The translations under genes and the position numbers were made by a program. 17,274 bases of DNA from RBG-16-66-20 sp049651845. GTDB taxonomy: Bacteria > Pseudomonadota > Gammaproteobacteria > Burkholderiales > SG8-39. The notes under the pieces are model-generated. The model was not told the origin of the DNA and ran no database searches. It worked only from the letters and a program-made list of their open reading frames with translations. The stretch covers positions 1 to 17,274 of the forward strand of contig JBASCW010000124.1 of the NCBI GenBank assembly GCA_049651845.1, in the 5' to 3' direction. Shown here one piece after another: positions 1 through 6,372 of this stretch; positions within the stretch are counted from its first letter, which is position 1, and every line of letters begins with the position of its first letter.

Positions 1-74
1 AATCCTTCTTTGAGCAAGGCCAGCGCCCGCATCCGGCGATGTTCGAGTTCTTCTGGGCTTCCGGTGGGTCTCAT
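1..74 (-). CDS. IS630-type winged-helix transposase, N-terminal fragment (runs off window)
   Basis: Translation from the ATG at 74 starts MRPTGSPEELEHRRMRALAL and continues LLKEG to the window edge. This matches in style the start of helix-turn-helix IS630-family transposases, where a short Arg/Glu-rich lead precedes the first DNA-binding helix (usually followed by a 'SQAEVARRLGVS'-like turn that would lie outside). The start is well supported: GGAGG at 85-81 on the minus strand lies 6 nt before the ATG. The remaining protein, including the DDE catalytic core, is not visible, so it cannot be said whether the gene is intact. It could also be a stand-alone HTH protein of the same superfamily. 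Confidence 0.55.
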   Translation of the reverse strand, partial: MRPTGSPEELEHRRMRALALLKEG

Positions 75-92
75 GGAGCACCTCCGGCGCAC

Positions 93-122
93 AGTATAGG
101 ACATTATTTACGCAGTTGTCAT
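93..122 (-). promoter_or_regulatory. Sigma70-type promoter of the transposase
   Basis: On the minus strand ATGACA (122-117) and TATACT (98-93) each match the sigma70 consensus at 5 of 6 bases and are 18 bp apart. The predicted transcript starts near 86, directly ahead of the GGAGG ribosome binding site at 85-81. It is the best-looking promoter in the window. Confidence 0.6.
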
Positions 123-138
123 TAGTCCTTTGACATTT

Positions 139-214
139 TGGTAGGCCGTGGCGGATTCGAACCGCCGACCAACGGATTAAAAGTCCGCTGCTCTACCAGC
201 TGAGCTAACGACCC
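139..214 (-). tRNA. tRNA-Lys (anticodon TTT)
   Basis: A 76-nt cloverleaf can be read on the minus strand. The 7-bp acceptor stem starts GGGTCGT and ends ACGGCCT, with a G-U pair at 1-72. The D-arm is AGCTCAGCTGGTAGAGC, the anticodon loop CTTTTAA (anticodon at 181-179), and the T-arm GGTTCGAATCC. The discriminator is A and CCA is encoded (141-139). TTT reads AAA/AAG as lysine. It lies 60 bp downstream of queC on the same strand; a queC-tRNA-Lys neighbourhood is also found in Pseudomonas. It is abutted on its 3' side by an IS-like end. Confidence 0.96.
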
Positions 215-236
215 GTAGGGAAATTGCTGGAAAGGG

Positions 237-270
237 GGCGAATTTTATCAGCCTTCGCGGGCTGTTCGCC
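237..270 (-). other. Long hairpin between queC and tRNA-Lys, with a possible tRNA promoter
   Basis: GGCGAA (237-242) pairs with TTCGCC (265-270), and inside it CAGCC (249-253) pairs with GGCTG (260-264) around a 6-nt loop, giving 11 bp interrupted by one 6-nt bulge. It starts 5 nt after the queC stop codon. On the minus strand no clean U-tract follows, so it is a weak intrinsic terminator at best; an RNA-processing site is another option. The bulge contains TAAAAT (247-242) followed by a C-rich tract. This could be the -10 and discriminator of a separate tRNA promoter, although no convincing -35 is present. Confidence 0.4.
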
Positions 271-274
271 AGAG

Positions 275-946
275 TCAGCGCGCGTAGCGCGTCGTGTCGG
301 CGACGGCGGCCGACTCGAACCCGGCCCTGCGGATGCGGCAGGCATCGCAGGCGCCGCAGGCGCGCCCCTGCGCGTCGGGCTGGTAGCAGGACACGGTGAG
401 CGCCGGGTCCACGCCCAGCTCGAGCGCGAGCTTGACGATCTCGGCCTTGGAGAGGTCCACGAGCGGCGCGCGCACCTCGATCCGGCGGCCCTCGACGCCG
501 GCCTTGGTGGCGAGGTTGGCGAGCGCCTGGAACGCGGCGAGGAATTCCGGCCGGCAATCGGGGTAGCCGGAGTAGTCCACCGCGTTGGCGCCCACGAAGA
601 TGTGCCGCGCGCCCAGCACCTCGGCGTAGCCCAGCGCGAGCGAAAGCAGGATCGTGTTGCGCGCCGGCACGTAGGTGACCGGGATGCCGGGCTCGATGCC
701 CCCGGTCGGCACCGCGATGGACTGGTCGGTGAGGGCCGAGCCGCCGATCTGGGCGAGATCGAACTTGAGCACCCGATGGCCGGCAGCACCCAGAGACTGG
801 GCGATGCGCGCGGCGGCCTCGAGCTCGACGGCATGGCGCTGCCCGTAGTCCACCGACAGGCACCAGCACTCGTAGCCCTCGCGGCGCGCCCAGGCCAGCG
901 TGGTCGCCGAATCCAGGCCACCCGAGAGCAGGACGACGGCTTTTAC
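275..946 (-). CDS. queC: 7-cyano-7-deazaguanine (preQ0) synthase QueC, without a canonical start codon
   Basis: QueC converts 7-carboxy-7-deazaguanine, ammonia and ATP to preQ0, the precursor of queuosine in tRNAs. Visible features are the N-type ATP-PPase P-loop SGGLDS (residues 8-13 counting from 946), the VDYGQRH motif, the SGYPDCRPEF block, and a four-cysteine zinc site (C187, C197, C200, C203). With the first codon at 946 the protein is 223 aa, the normal length. That codon is GTA (946-944), not a start codon; the next in-frame GTG (853) would delete the P-loop. GGGAG lies 7 nt before the GTA, where a ribosome binding site belongs. A G at the A position (945 on +) would give GTG and a TGA stop for cpoB. 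The family assignment is very secure; the start is the oddity. It overlaps the end of cpoB by 4 bp. queE is not next to it. Confidence 0.9.
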   Translation of the reverse strand, partial: VKAVVLLSGGLDSATTLAWARREGYECWCLSVDYGQRHAVELEAAARIAQSLGAAGHRVLKFDLAQIGGSALTDQSIAVPTGGIEPGIPVTYVPARNTILLSLALGYAEVLGARHIFVGANAVDYSGYPDCRPEFLAAFQALANLATKAGVEGRRIEVRAPLVDLSKAEIVKLALELGVDPALTVSCYQPDAQGRACGACDACRIRRAGFESAAVADTTRYAR

Positions 947-1725
947 TTCTTCGCTCCCGGCGCCGGCGCCGGCGCCGGTGCCATGCGCTGCCTGGCGCTC
1001 GCCGCGGCTGGGCTCTGCGGGTACCTCGCGAGCAGCCCCTCGAGCGTCTTTTGCGCGCCGCGCCGGTCGCCCATCGCCTCCTGCGCCGAGGCGATATTGA
1101 GCATCGCGTCCGGCGCCTTGGCGTCCTCGGGCCAGGACACCAGCACGCGCTGCTGCGCGGCGACCGCCTGCTTGTAGTCGCGCAGCGCGAAGTGCGCGTT
1201 GCCGATCCAGTACTGCGCCGAGGGCGCGAGCTTGGAGGACGGGTAGGTCACGAGGAAGCCCTGGAAGGCCGAGATCGCGAGCGGGTAGTTGCCGAGCTTG
1301 AACTGGTTGAGCGCCGCCTCGTAGGCTCGCGTCTCTGCCGCGGTGACGCCCGCCTCCGCCGCCGGCTTGTCGGGGGCGGCCGCCTCCCTCGGCTGCTCGA
1401 GCTTGCGCAAGCGCGTGTCGATGTCGACGTACAGGTCCTTGCTGCGCTTCTCGGCGATCTCAGCCTGGTTCTGCAGCACTTCGAGCTGGCCGCGCATGCG
1501 CGCGATGTCGGCGCGCAGCGCCTCGATCTGCGACGACAGCTCGACCAGCGCGCGCCGGTCCTCGAGCCGCGACAGGCGCTCGTCGATGAGCTTGGCGGTG
1601 GCGTCGAGCCGCTTGCGCAGCTCCTCGATGCGCGAGCGCGCGACATCGTCCTCGAACAGTGCGTGCGCCGGCGGCGCGATCGCGCCGGCGCAGAGCAGCA
1701 GGAGTGCGGCGATTGTGCGATGCAT
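943..1725 (-). CDS. cpoB: Cell division coordinator CpoB / Tol-Pal system protein YbgF
   Basis: Periplasmic TolA-binding protein that links peptidoglycan synthesis to Tol-Pal outer-membrane constriction. The 260-aa product has a signal peptide (residues 1-22, ending PPAHA), then a long coiled coil (about 26-105, heptad-rich, with many E/R/L) that trimerises in the family. After a low-complexity linker come TPR-like repeats from about residue 135 (YEAALNQFKLGNYPLAISAF, AQYWIGNAHFALRDYKQA, DAMLNIASAQEAMGDRRGA). The C-terminus is an Ala-Pro repeat (MAPAPAPAPGAKK) encoded by tandem GGCGCC units. An in-frame GTG lies just before the chosen ATG. It follows pal by 19 bp and belongs to the same operon. 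Confidence 0.93.
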   Translation of the reverse strand: MHRTIAALLLLCAGAIAPPAHALFEDDVARSRIEELRKRLDATAKLIDERLSRLEDRRALVELSSQIEALRADIARMRGQLEVLQNQAEIAEKRSKDLYVDIDTRLRKLEQPREAAAPDKPAAEAGVTAAETRAYEAALNQFKLGNYPLAISAFQGFLVTYPSSKLAPSAQYWIGNAHFALRDYKQAVAAQQRVLVSWPEDAKAPDAMLNIASAQEAMGDRRGAQKTLEGLLARYPQSPAAASARQRMAPAPAPAPGAKK

Positions 1726-1744
1726 CACCGCATCTTACTAGCTT

Positions 1745-2284
1745 CTAGTATTCGCCCTCGTAAAGGATGTCGCTGCGGCGGTTCTGCGCCCAGGCCTGCT
1801 CGTCGTGCCCCTCGGAGCGCGGCTTCTCCTCGCCCAGGCTCACCGACTCGACCTGGTCTTCCCTCGCGCCGAGCAGCATCAGCATTTTCTTCACGCCCTC
1901 GGAGCGGCGCTGTCCCAGGGCGATGTTGTACTCGCGGCTGCCGCGCTCGTCGGTGTTTCCCTGAATGAGCATTTTGCGGCCGGCGTTCTCGCGCAGGTAC
2001 TTGGCGTGCGCCTCGACGAGCGGCTTGTACTGGTCCTTGATGTCGTACTGGTCGAGGTCGTAGAAGATCGAGCGCTGCGCAAGCACGCCGGTCTTGACCG
2101 CCGGATCCTGGCCCTCGATGCCCTTGCCGGTCACGTCGACCGTCGCCACCTGCTGCGTCGAGGCGCCCGGCTTCACGGGCGTGCCCGTGCGGTCCTCGAC
2201 CGCCGCCGGCGTCTGCTCATCGGTGGGTGTGGTCGAGCACGCTGCCAGTCCCGCTGCCAACACCGCCATCCAGATCGCCCGCAT
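1745..2284 (-). CDS. pal: Peptidoglycan-associated lipoprotein Pal
   Basis: Outer-membrane lipoprotein that binds peptidoglycan through an OmpA-like domain and is the terminal partner of Tol-Pal. The signal peptide ends in lipobox LAAC, with C16 as the lipidated residue. The C-terminal half is an OmpA_C domain with QGNTDERGSREYNIALGQRR and a closing SEGHDEQAWAQNRRSDILY. The protein is 179 aa, as usual. The start is placed at ATG 2284 because a full GGAGG sits 6 nt before it. A more upstream ATG (2308) overlaps the tolB stop (ATGA) and would give an 8-residue longer lead; this is less likely but keeps the operon's overlap style. Confidence 0.95.
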   Translation of the reverse strand: MRAIWMAVLAAGLAACSTTPTDEQTPAAVEDRTGTPVKPGASTQQVATVDVTGKGIEGQDPAVKTGVLAQRSIFYDLDQYDIKDQYKPLVEAHAKYLRENAGRKMLIQGNTDERGSREYNIALGQRRSEGVKKMLMLLGAREDQVESVSLGEEKPRSEGHDEQAWAQNRRSDILYEGEY

Positions 2285-2304
2285 GGTCTGCCTCCGATTC
2301 TTCG

Positions 2305-3573
2305 TCATTTCGTGAACGGTCCCCAGGCCGGCTCGCGCACGTCGCCCGCCTGCACCGTGAGCCGCTGCTTGATGCGCCCGTCGGCCGATACCGCCGAGAG
2401 CACGCCGCGCCCGCCGTTGACCGTGGCCAGCAGGATCATGCGGCCGTTGGGCGCGAAGCTCGGCGACTCGTCCTTGTCGCTGTCGGTCAGCACCTGGGTC
2501 TGGCGGGTGGCGAGATCGAGCGTGGCGACCTGGAACTTGCCGCCGTTGCGCGCGATGTAGGCGAGCACGCGGCCGTTCGGGCTGACGCGCGGCGACACGT
2601 TGTAGCTGCCTTCGAAGGTCACCCTCTGCGCCTCGCCGCCGTTCACGGACATGCGGTAGATCTGCGGGCTGCCGCCGCGGTCCGAGGTGAAATAAATCGT
2701 TTGACCGTCCGGGGAGAACACCGGTTCCGTGTCGATGCCGCCCGACTGCGTGAGGCGGCGCACGTTGCTGCCGTCGGCGTTGATCAGGAAGATCTGCGAG
2801 CCGCCCTCGCGCGACAGCGACACCGCCAGCCTCGCGCCGTCGGGCGACCAGGCGGGCGCGGAGTTCGAGCCCTTGAAGTTGGCCGCGACCTGGCGCTTGC
2901 CGTCGGCCAGCGTATGCACGTAGACCACGGGCTTCTTGTTCTCGAACGACACGTACGCCAGGCGCCGGCCGTCAGGCGACCAGGTGGGCGAGACGATCGG
3001 CTCGAAGGAGGCGAGCGCGGTCTCCGCGCCGGCGCCGTCGGCGTCGGCGATCTGCAGCTCGAAGCGGTTGCCGCGCTTCACCACGTAGGCGATGCGCGTG
3101 GCGAACACGCCCTTCTCGCCCGTGAGCTTCTCGTAGACGAAGTCGGCGATGCGGTGCGCCGTCGCGCGCGCCTGCGCGCGCGACAGCGTGTAGGCGACGC
3201 CCGACAGGTCCGCGCCCTTGACGGTATCGAACAGCTTGAAGCGCACCTCGTAGCGCCCGTCCGGGCGCGCGGCCACCGAGCCCAGCACCAGCGCGTCGGC
3301 CTGGCGCGCGCGCCAGTCGGCGAAGTTCACGCTCGAGGTTTCGGTCGGCAGCGGGTTGAGCGCAGGCACTTCGATCCCGCGAAACAGGCCGCTGCGCTCC
3401 AGGTCCGCGCGCACGATGGCGCTGATGCCGGCGTCGCCGAGCGCGCCCTCGCCCGCGAACGGCGCGATCGCGATCGGGATGCGCTGCGCGCCCGCGCCGG
3501 TGATTTCGATCGACAGCTGCGCGCCGGCGGCGGTGGCGAAGCAGAGCAGCAGAGCCGCGAGCAGCCTGGTCAT
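2305..3573 (-). CDS. tolB: Tol-Pal system beta-propeller protein TolB
   Basis: Periplasmic component of Tol-Pal that binds Pal and is released through TolA. From ATG 3573 the product is 422 aa. It begins with a signal peptide (MTRLLAALLLCFATAAGAQ), then the N-terminal TolB domain (IEITGAGAQRIPIAIAPF), then a six-bladed propeller. The propeller repeats are clear: SPTWSPDGRRLAYVSFE, APAWSPDGARLAVSLS, EPVFSPDGQTIYFTSDRGG, SPRVSPNGRVLAYIA, SPSFAPNGRMILLAT. A TTG at 3591, overlapping the tolA stop (TTGA), would add six residues. I prefer the ATG because it gives a compact signal peptide, but neither has a clear ribosome binding site. Confidence 0.95.
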   Translation of the reverse strand: MTRLLAALLLCFATAAGAQLSIEITGAGAQRIPIAIAPFAGEGALGDAGISAIVRADLERSGLFRGIEVPALNPLPTETSSVNFADWRARQADALVLGSVAARPDGRYEVRFKLFDTVKGADLSGVAYTLSRAQARATAHRIADFVYEKLTGEKGVFATRIAYVVKRGNRFELQIADADGAGAETALASFEPIVSPTWSPDGRRLAYVSFENKKPVVYVHTLADGKRQVAANFKGSNSAPAWSPDGARLAVSLSREGGSQIFLINADGSNVRRLTQSGGIDTEPVFSPDGQTIYFTSDRGGSPQIYRMSVNGGEAQRVTFEGSYNVSPRVSPNGRVLAYIARNGGKFQVATLDLATRQTQVLTDSDKDESPSFAPNGRMILLATVNGGRGVLSAVSADGRIKQRLTVQAGDVREPAWGPFTK

Positions 3574-3587
3574 CGTGTCGATTATAT

Positions 3588-4364
3588 TCAATCGAGCGGT
3601 TTGTACCTGAGCTCGAACTCCCTCGGCGGCGTGAAGCCGCTGTCGGGCTTGGGCAACGGCGAAGATTTCAGCACCGCCCGTTCGATGGCGGCATCGAGCG
3701 CCGCCACGCCGCTCGATTTCCTCAGCTTCACCGACAGCACCTCTCCGGTCGGCAGCTGCACGACGCTGAACACCGCCTCGGGATTGCCCTTGATGTCCGG
3801 CGGCAACACGATATTTCCCTTGATCTTCAGGCGCACCTTGTCGATCCAGGCGGCCTGCGCCTTGCTGCTTGCGCTCGAGGCCTCGCGCGCGGCCAGGTCC
3901 TTGAGCATCTGGCGCTCGCGGTCGCCCGCGAGCGAGGCCTGCTCGCGCGCGAGCTCTTCGCGGATGCGCTTTTGCGTGTCGTCCACCCTGGGCTTTAACG
4001 CTTCCGCCGGCGCAACGGGTTTGGGCACGGGCTTGGGCGCGGGCTTGAGCTCGGCCTTGGCGACCGGCTTGGGCGGCGGGGGCGGCGCCTTCTTCTCGAC
4101 GATCTCGGGCTTGGGCGGCTCCGGCTCGGGCTTGACCACCACGGGCGGCTCGGGCCGGAGCGGCGGCGCAGGCTCGGGCACCTCGGCCACTGCGGGCGGC
4201 GGCGGCTCCCAGAGCTCGACCGAGACGGTCTCGGGCGGCCGGCTCTGCCAGCGCACGCCGAAGATCAGCACCGCGAGCAGGATCAGGTGGACCGCAACCG
4301 AGAGCAGCGCCGAAGCGAGCCCGCCGGGATCGCTGCGCTCTTCGAAGACGGCCACCGCGCTCAT
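3588..4364 (-). CDS. tolA: Tol-Pal system inner-membrane linker protein TolA (proline-rich form)
   Basis: TolA spans the periplasm and couples the TolQR proton motor to TolB-Pal. The 258-aa product has one membrane helix (about 17-37) with the S-x3-H pattern (SVAVH, S22/H26) that contacts TolQR. A strongly proline-rich stretch (about 52-130: PEPAPPLRPEPP, PKPEIVEKKAPPPPPKP, KPAPKPVPKPV) precedes a charged helical segment (130-170) and a C-terminal TonB/TolA-like domain (about 173-258). Compared with the long Ala/Lys-rich helix of enterobacterial TolA, the linker is short and TonB-like. Start ATG 4364 overlaps the tolR stop as ATGA. A TonB label would be the alternative, but the operon settles it as TolA. 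Confidence 0.9.
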   Translation of the reverse strand: MSAVAVFEERSDPGGLASALLSVAVHLILLAVLIFGVRWQSRPPETVSVELWEPPPPAVAEVPEPAPPLRPEPPVVVKPEPEPPKPEIVEKKAPPPPPKPVAKAELKPAPKPVPKPVAPAEALKPRVDDTQKRIREELAREQASLAGDRERQMLKDLAAREASSASSKAQAAWIDKVRLKIKGNIVLPPDIKGNPEAVFSVVQLPTGEVLSVKLRKSSGVAALDAAIERAVLKSSPLPKPDSGFTPPREFELRYKPLD

Positions 4365-4780
4365 TGCCCGGGCTTCACCTGCAATCCGATCCGCTCCACG
4401 CCCGCCTTGCGCAGTTCGTCCATGACCTGGAGAACCGCTTCATAGCGGACATTCTTGTCACCGGCGATCAGGACCGGGGCTTTCGGGTCTTTGAGAATCT
4501 TGTCCAGCTCGGCGCGCCTCACCGCGCGCTCATTGAGGATCTTTCCCGTCAGGTCGCGCTCGCGCACCAGCAGGGACTGGTCTTCCTTGATGAGGACTTC
4601 GATCGGCGCGATCCGTGGCGCGCTGGCCTTGCCGACCGAGGGCAGGTCGATCACGCCCGGCGTCACCAGCGGCGCGGTCACCATGAAGATCACCAGCAGC
4701 ACCAGCATCACGTCGACGTAGGGCACGATGTTGATTTCGTGCATCGCGCCGCGCTTGGAGTGCAGCCGCGCCACGGTCAC
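4361..4780 (-). CDS. tolR: Tol-Pal system protein TolR
   Basis: Inner-membrane partner of TolQ in the proton-driven motor that energises TolA (ExbD/TolR family). The product is 139 aa. The N-terminus MHEINIVPYVDVMLVLLVIF holds the membrane helix and the conserved Asp (D23 counting from GTG 4780), the proton-carrying residue of the family. The remainder is the periplasmic domain ending GVERIGLQVKPGQ. The start is GTG 4780, in a GTGA overlap with the tolQ stop; this gives a short basic lead (TVARLHSKRGA) typical of TolR. An ATG at residue 13 is the alternative. The frame is open further upstream through tolQ, but that part is not TolR. Confidence 0.94.
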   Translation of the reverse strand: MTVARLHSKRGAMHEINIVPYVDVMLVLLVIFMVTAPLVTPGVIDLPSVGKASAPRIAPIEVLIKEDQSLLVRERDLTGKILNERAVRRAELDKILKDPKAPVLIAGDKNVRYEAVLQVMDELRKAGVERIGLQVKPGQ

Positions 4781-5460
4781 TGCCTCACGGCCTGGCGCTG
4801 CAGGATGTTGGAGAACTCCTCCATGAAGCTCTCGAAGCGGATCGCCAGGCGGTCGATGTCGTGCGAGTAGCGATTGTAGGCCACCACCGCCGGGATCGCC
4901 GCGAACAGGCCGATCGCGGTGGCGATCAGCGCCTCGGCGATGCCGGGCGCCACCTGCGCGAGCGTCGCCTGCTGCACGTTCGCCAGGCTGCGGAAGGCGT
5001 GCATGATGCCCCACACCGTGCCGAACAGGCCGACGTAGGGGCTTACCGAGCCGGTCGAGGCGAGGAACGCGAGGTGGCGCTCCAGGAGATCCATCTCGCG
5101 CTGGTAGGTGGCGCGCATCGCGCGGCGCGCGCCGTCGACCATGGTCGAGGCATCCGTGCCGCGCTGCGCGCGCAGCTTGGTGAACTCGCGGTAGCCGGCC
5201 TCGAAGATGCGCTCCAGGCTGCCGATCGAATGGCGCGCGTTCACCGAGCCCTGGTAGAGCACGTTGATGTCCTTGCCGCTCCAGAACTCGCGCTCGAATT
5301 CCTCGGTCTGCTTGCGTGCGCTGCCGATCGCCATCCACTTGCGGAAGATGAACATCCATGACATGAACGAAACGGAGAGGAGAAGGACCATTACGGCCTT
5401 AACGACGAGCGACGCGTTTGCTACTAAGGTCCAGAGTTCGAGGTCCTGCGTGACGTTCAT
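4777..5460 (-). CDS. tolQ: Tol-Pal system protein TolQ
   Basis: MotA/TolQ/ExbB-family proton-channel subunit. The 227-aa product begins MNVTQDLELWTLVANASLVV, with helix 1 at about 15-37, and has the large cytoplasmic loop expected between helices 1 and 2. The signature third-helix region VAPGIAEALIATAIGLFAAI precedes PAVVAYNRYSHDIDRL. FGTVWGIMHAF marks the second helix. The start ATG 5460 forms ATGA with the ybgC stop, showing tight translational coupling. It is followed directly by tolR, the usual order. Confidence 0.95.
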   Translation of the reverse strand: MNVTQDLELWTLVANASLVVKAVMVLLLSVSFMSWMFIFRKWMAIGSARKQTEEFEREFWSGKDINVLYQGSVNARHSIGSLERIFEAGYREFTKLRAQRGTDASTMVDGARRAMRATYQREMDLLERHLAFLASTGSVSPYVGLFGTVWGIMHAFRSLANVQQATLAQVAPGIAEALIATAIGLFAAIPAVVAYNRYSHDIDRLAIRFESFMEEFSNILQRQAVRQ

Positions 5461-5891
5461 GCCGCGAGCCCGTGAGTGAGAACTGCGGCCAGGACCGCGG
5501 GGATCGGCTGGGGGCGCATGTCCTTGTGCCGCACGCAGGCGGCCTGGATGCGCGCCGCGGCGCAGACGCGGCCGTCCTGGCGGCGCGCCTCCTGTTCCAG
5601 CCAGAAATAGGTCTTCTTCTTGTCCACCAGCTTCACCGTCACCTCGAGCAGGTCGTCCAGCCGTGCGCCGATGCGAAAGTCGATCTCGGCGCGCGCCACC
5701 ACGAAACCGATCCCTTCGACTGCGGCCATGCGCTCCTGGTTCACGCCCAGGCTGCGCAGCCAGTCGCTGCGCGCGCGCTCGAAATAGCGCAGGTAGTTGG
5801 CGTAGTAGACGACGCCGCCGATGTCGACGTCCTCGTAGTAGACCCGCACCTGGCAGGCGAAGGTCCGACCCGGGCCTGGCTCCCGCTGCAC
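5457..5891 (-). CDS. ybgC: Tol-Pal-associated acyl-CoA thioesterase YbgC
   Basis: Cytoplasmic hotdog-fold thioesterase encoded at the head of tol operons; family members hydrolyse short- or long-chain acyl-CoA or acyl-ACP. The 4-hydroxybenzoyl-CoA-thioesterase-type motif VYYEDVDIGGVVYYANYLRY is clear, with the catalytic Asp as the second D (D23). The product is 144 aa from GTG 5891. This start fits family length; upstream codons stay open to 6020 but give no family-like sequence and would run into the divergent gene. TACAAT at 5903-5898 on the minus strand could be a -10 for the whole operon, but no good -35 is present and the transcript would be nearly leaderless. First gene of the ybgC-queC operon. 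Confidence 0.92.
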   Translation of the reverse strand: MQREPGPGRTFACQVRVYYEDVDIGGVVYYANYLRYFERARSDWLRSLGVNQERMAAVEGIGFVVARAEIDFRIGARLDDLLEVTVKLVDKKKTYFWLEQEARRQDGRVCAAARIQAACVRHKDMRPQPIPAVLAAVLTHGLAA

Positions 5892-5937
5892 CGGCGCATT
5901 GTAGCTTTGAACGCAAAAGCGGGCCGGAAGGGTCACA

Positions 5938-6372
5938 ATGCCGGCGATGAAGATCAGCTGGTCAAGCTGGTTCGCGCTCGCTGCGCTGATAGCCATCGTC
6001 GTTGCCGTGGCGCTGCCCATGTACGGCGACTACGCGAATCGCTCGCAGGCAGCCGAGGCGGTGTCGCTGCTCGGTGGCGCGAAAACGCCGCTGGCGGAAT
6101 ACTTTTCCGACCACAAGAAGTGGCCGCGTTCGCTCGGCGAGGTCGCCGGCACGACCAGCGGCAAGTTCATGCAATCGGTCGCGATCACCAGGGGCGCGGG
6201 CGGCGCCGGCGAGATCGAGCTGACCGCGACGATGCGCACCGAGGGCGTCGATCGAAGGGTGCGCGGCCAGACCGTCCGCATGTTTTCTGCGGACGGCGGC
6301 AAGACGTGGACCTGCAGGCCCGGCACCATGCCGGCCAAGAACCTTCCCGGGTCCTGCCGCGACGGGAACTAG
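5938..6372 (+). CDS. Type IV pilin-like protein lacking a canonical prepilin cleavage site
   Basis: The 144-aa product carries the body of a type IVa major-pilin-like protein. A hydrophobic helix (about 10-28, ending AIVVAVALPMYGDYANRSQ) runs into AAEAVSLLGGAKTPLAEYFS, the stretch that in PilA reads like 'ARSQVSEALSLAAGAKTAV'. Two cysteines near the end (C126, C140; WTCRPGT...LPGSC) fit the D-region disulfide loop. The N-terminus is MKISWSSWFALAALIAI instead of the usual G-F-T-L-I-E, so the PilD cleavage Gly, the methylated Phe and Glu5 are absent. It is probably a membrane-anchored pilin-like protein that PilD does not process. A GGAAGGG ribosome binding site (5926-5932) precedes ATG 5938; ATG 5947 is the alternative. 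It stands alone on the plus strand between ybgC and ruvB. Confidence 0.8.
   Translation: MPAMKISWSSWFALAALIAIVVAVALPMYGDYANRSQAAEAVSLLGGAKTPLAEYFSDHKKWPRSLGEVAGTTSGKFMQSVAITRGAGGAGEIELTATMRTEGVDRRVRGQTVRMFSADGGKTWTCRPGTMPAKNLPGSCRDGN

Larger units (their letters stand above)
1..138 (-). mobile_element. End of an IS630-like insertion sequence (partial)
   Basis: The minus strand encodes the start of a transposase-like protein (1-74), preceded by a strong promoter and a short AT-richer segment running up to the CCA end of tRNA-Lys at 139. Related motifs recur in 99-138: aggacatta, gtcattagtcct and tgacatttt. AGGAC (99-103) and GTCCT (125-129) are an inverted pair. Such short repeats are what one expects at a transposon terminus, but the exact boundary and the target-site duplication cannot be fixed because the other end lies outside the window. 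The family assignment rests on about 24 residues only. Confidence 0.5.

Noticed and set aside
2227..4425. A 732-codon open frame on the plus strand over tolA/tolB/pal
   Set aside because: It is antisense to well-recognised tol genes, has Arg/Ala-rich composition typical of GC-rich shadow frames, and shows no recognisable domain.
4361..5359. One long open frame through tolR and back into tolQ, suggesting a TolQ-TolR fusion
   Set aside because: The upstream part is tolQ read in the wrong frame; true TolR begins at GTG 4780 with a GTGA overlap.
5892..5937. A confident sigma70 promoter pair between ybgC and the pilin-like gene
   Set aside because: TACAAT on the minus strand is a fair -10, but no -35 lies at 16-18 bp; on the plus strand TTGAAC and CACAAT are 21-22 bp apart, too far.
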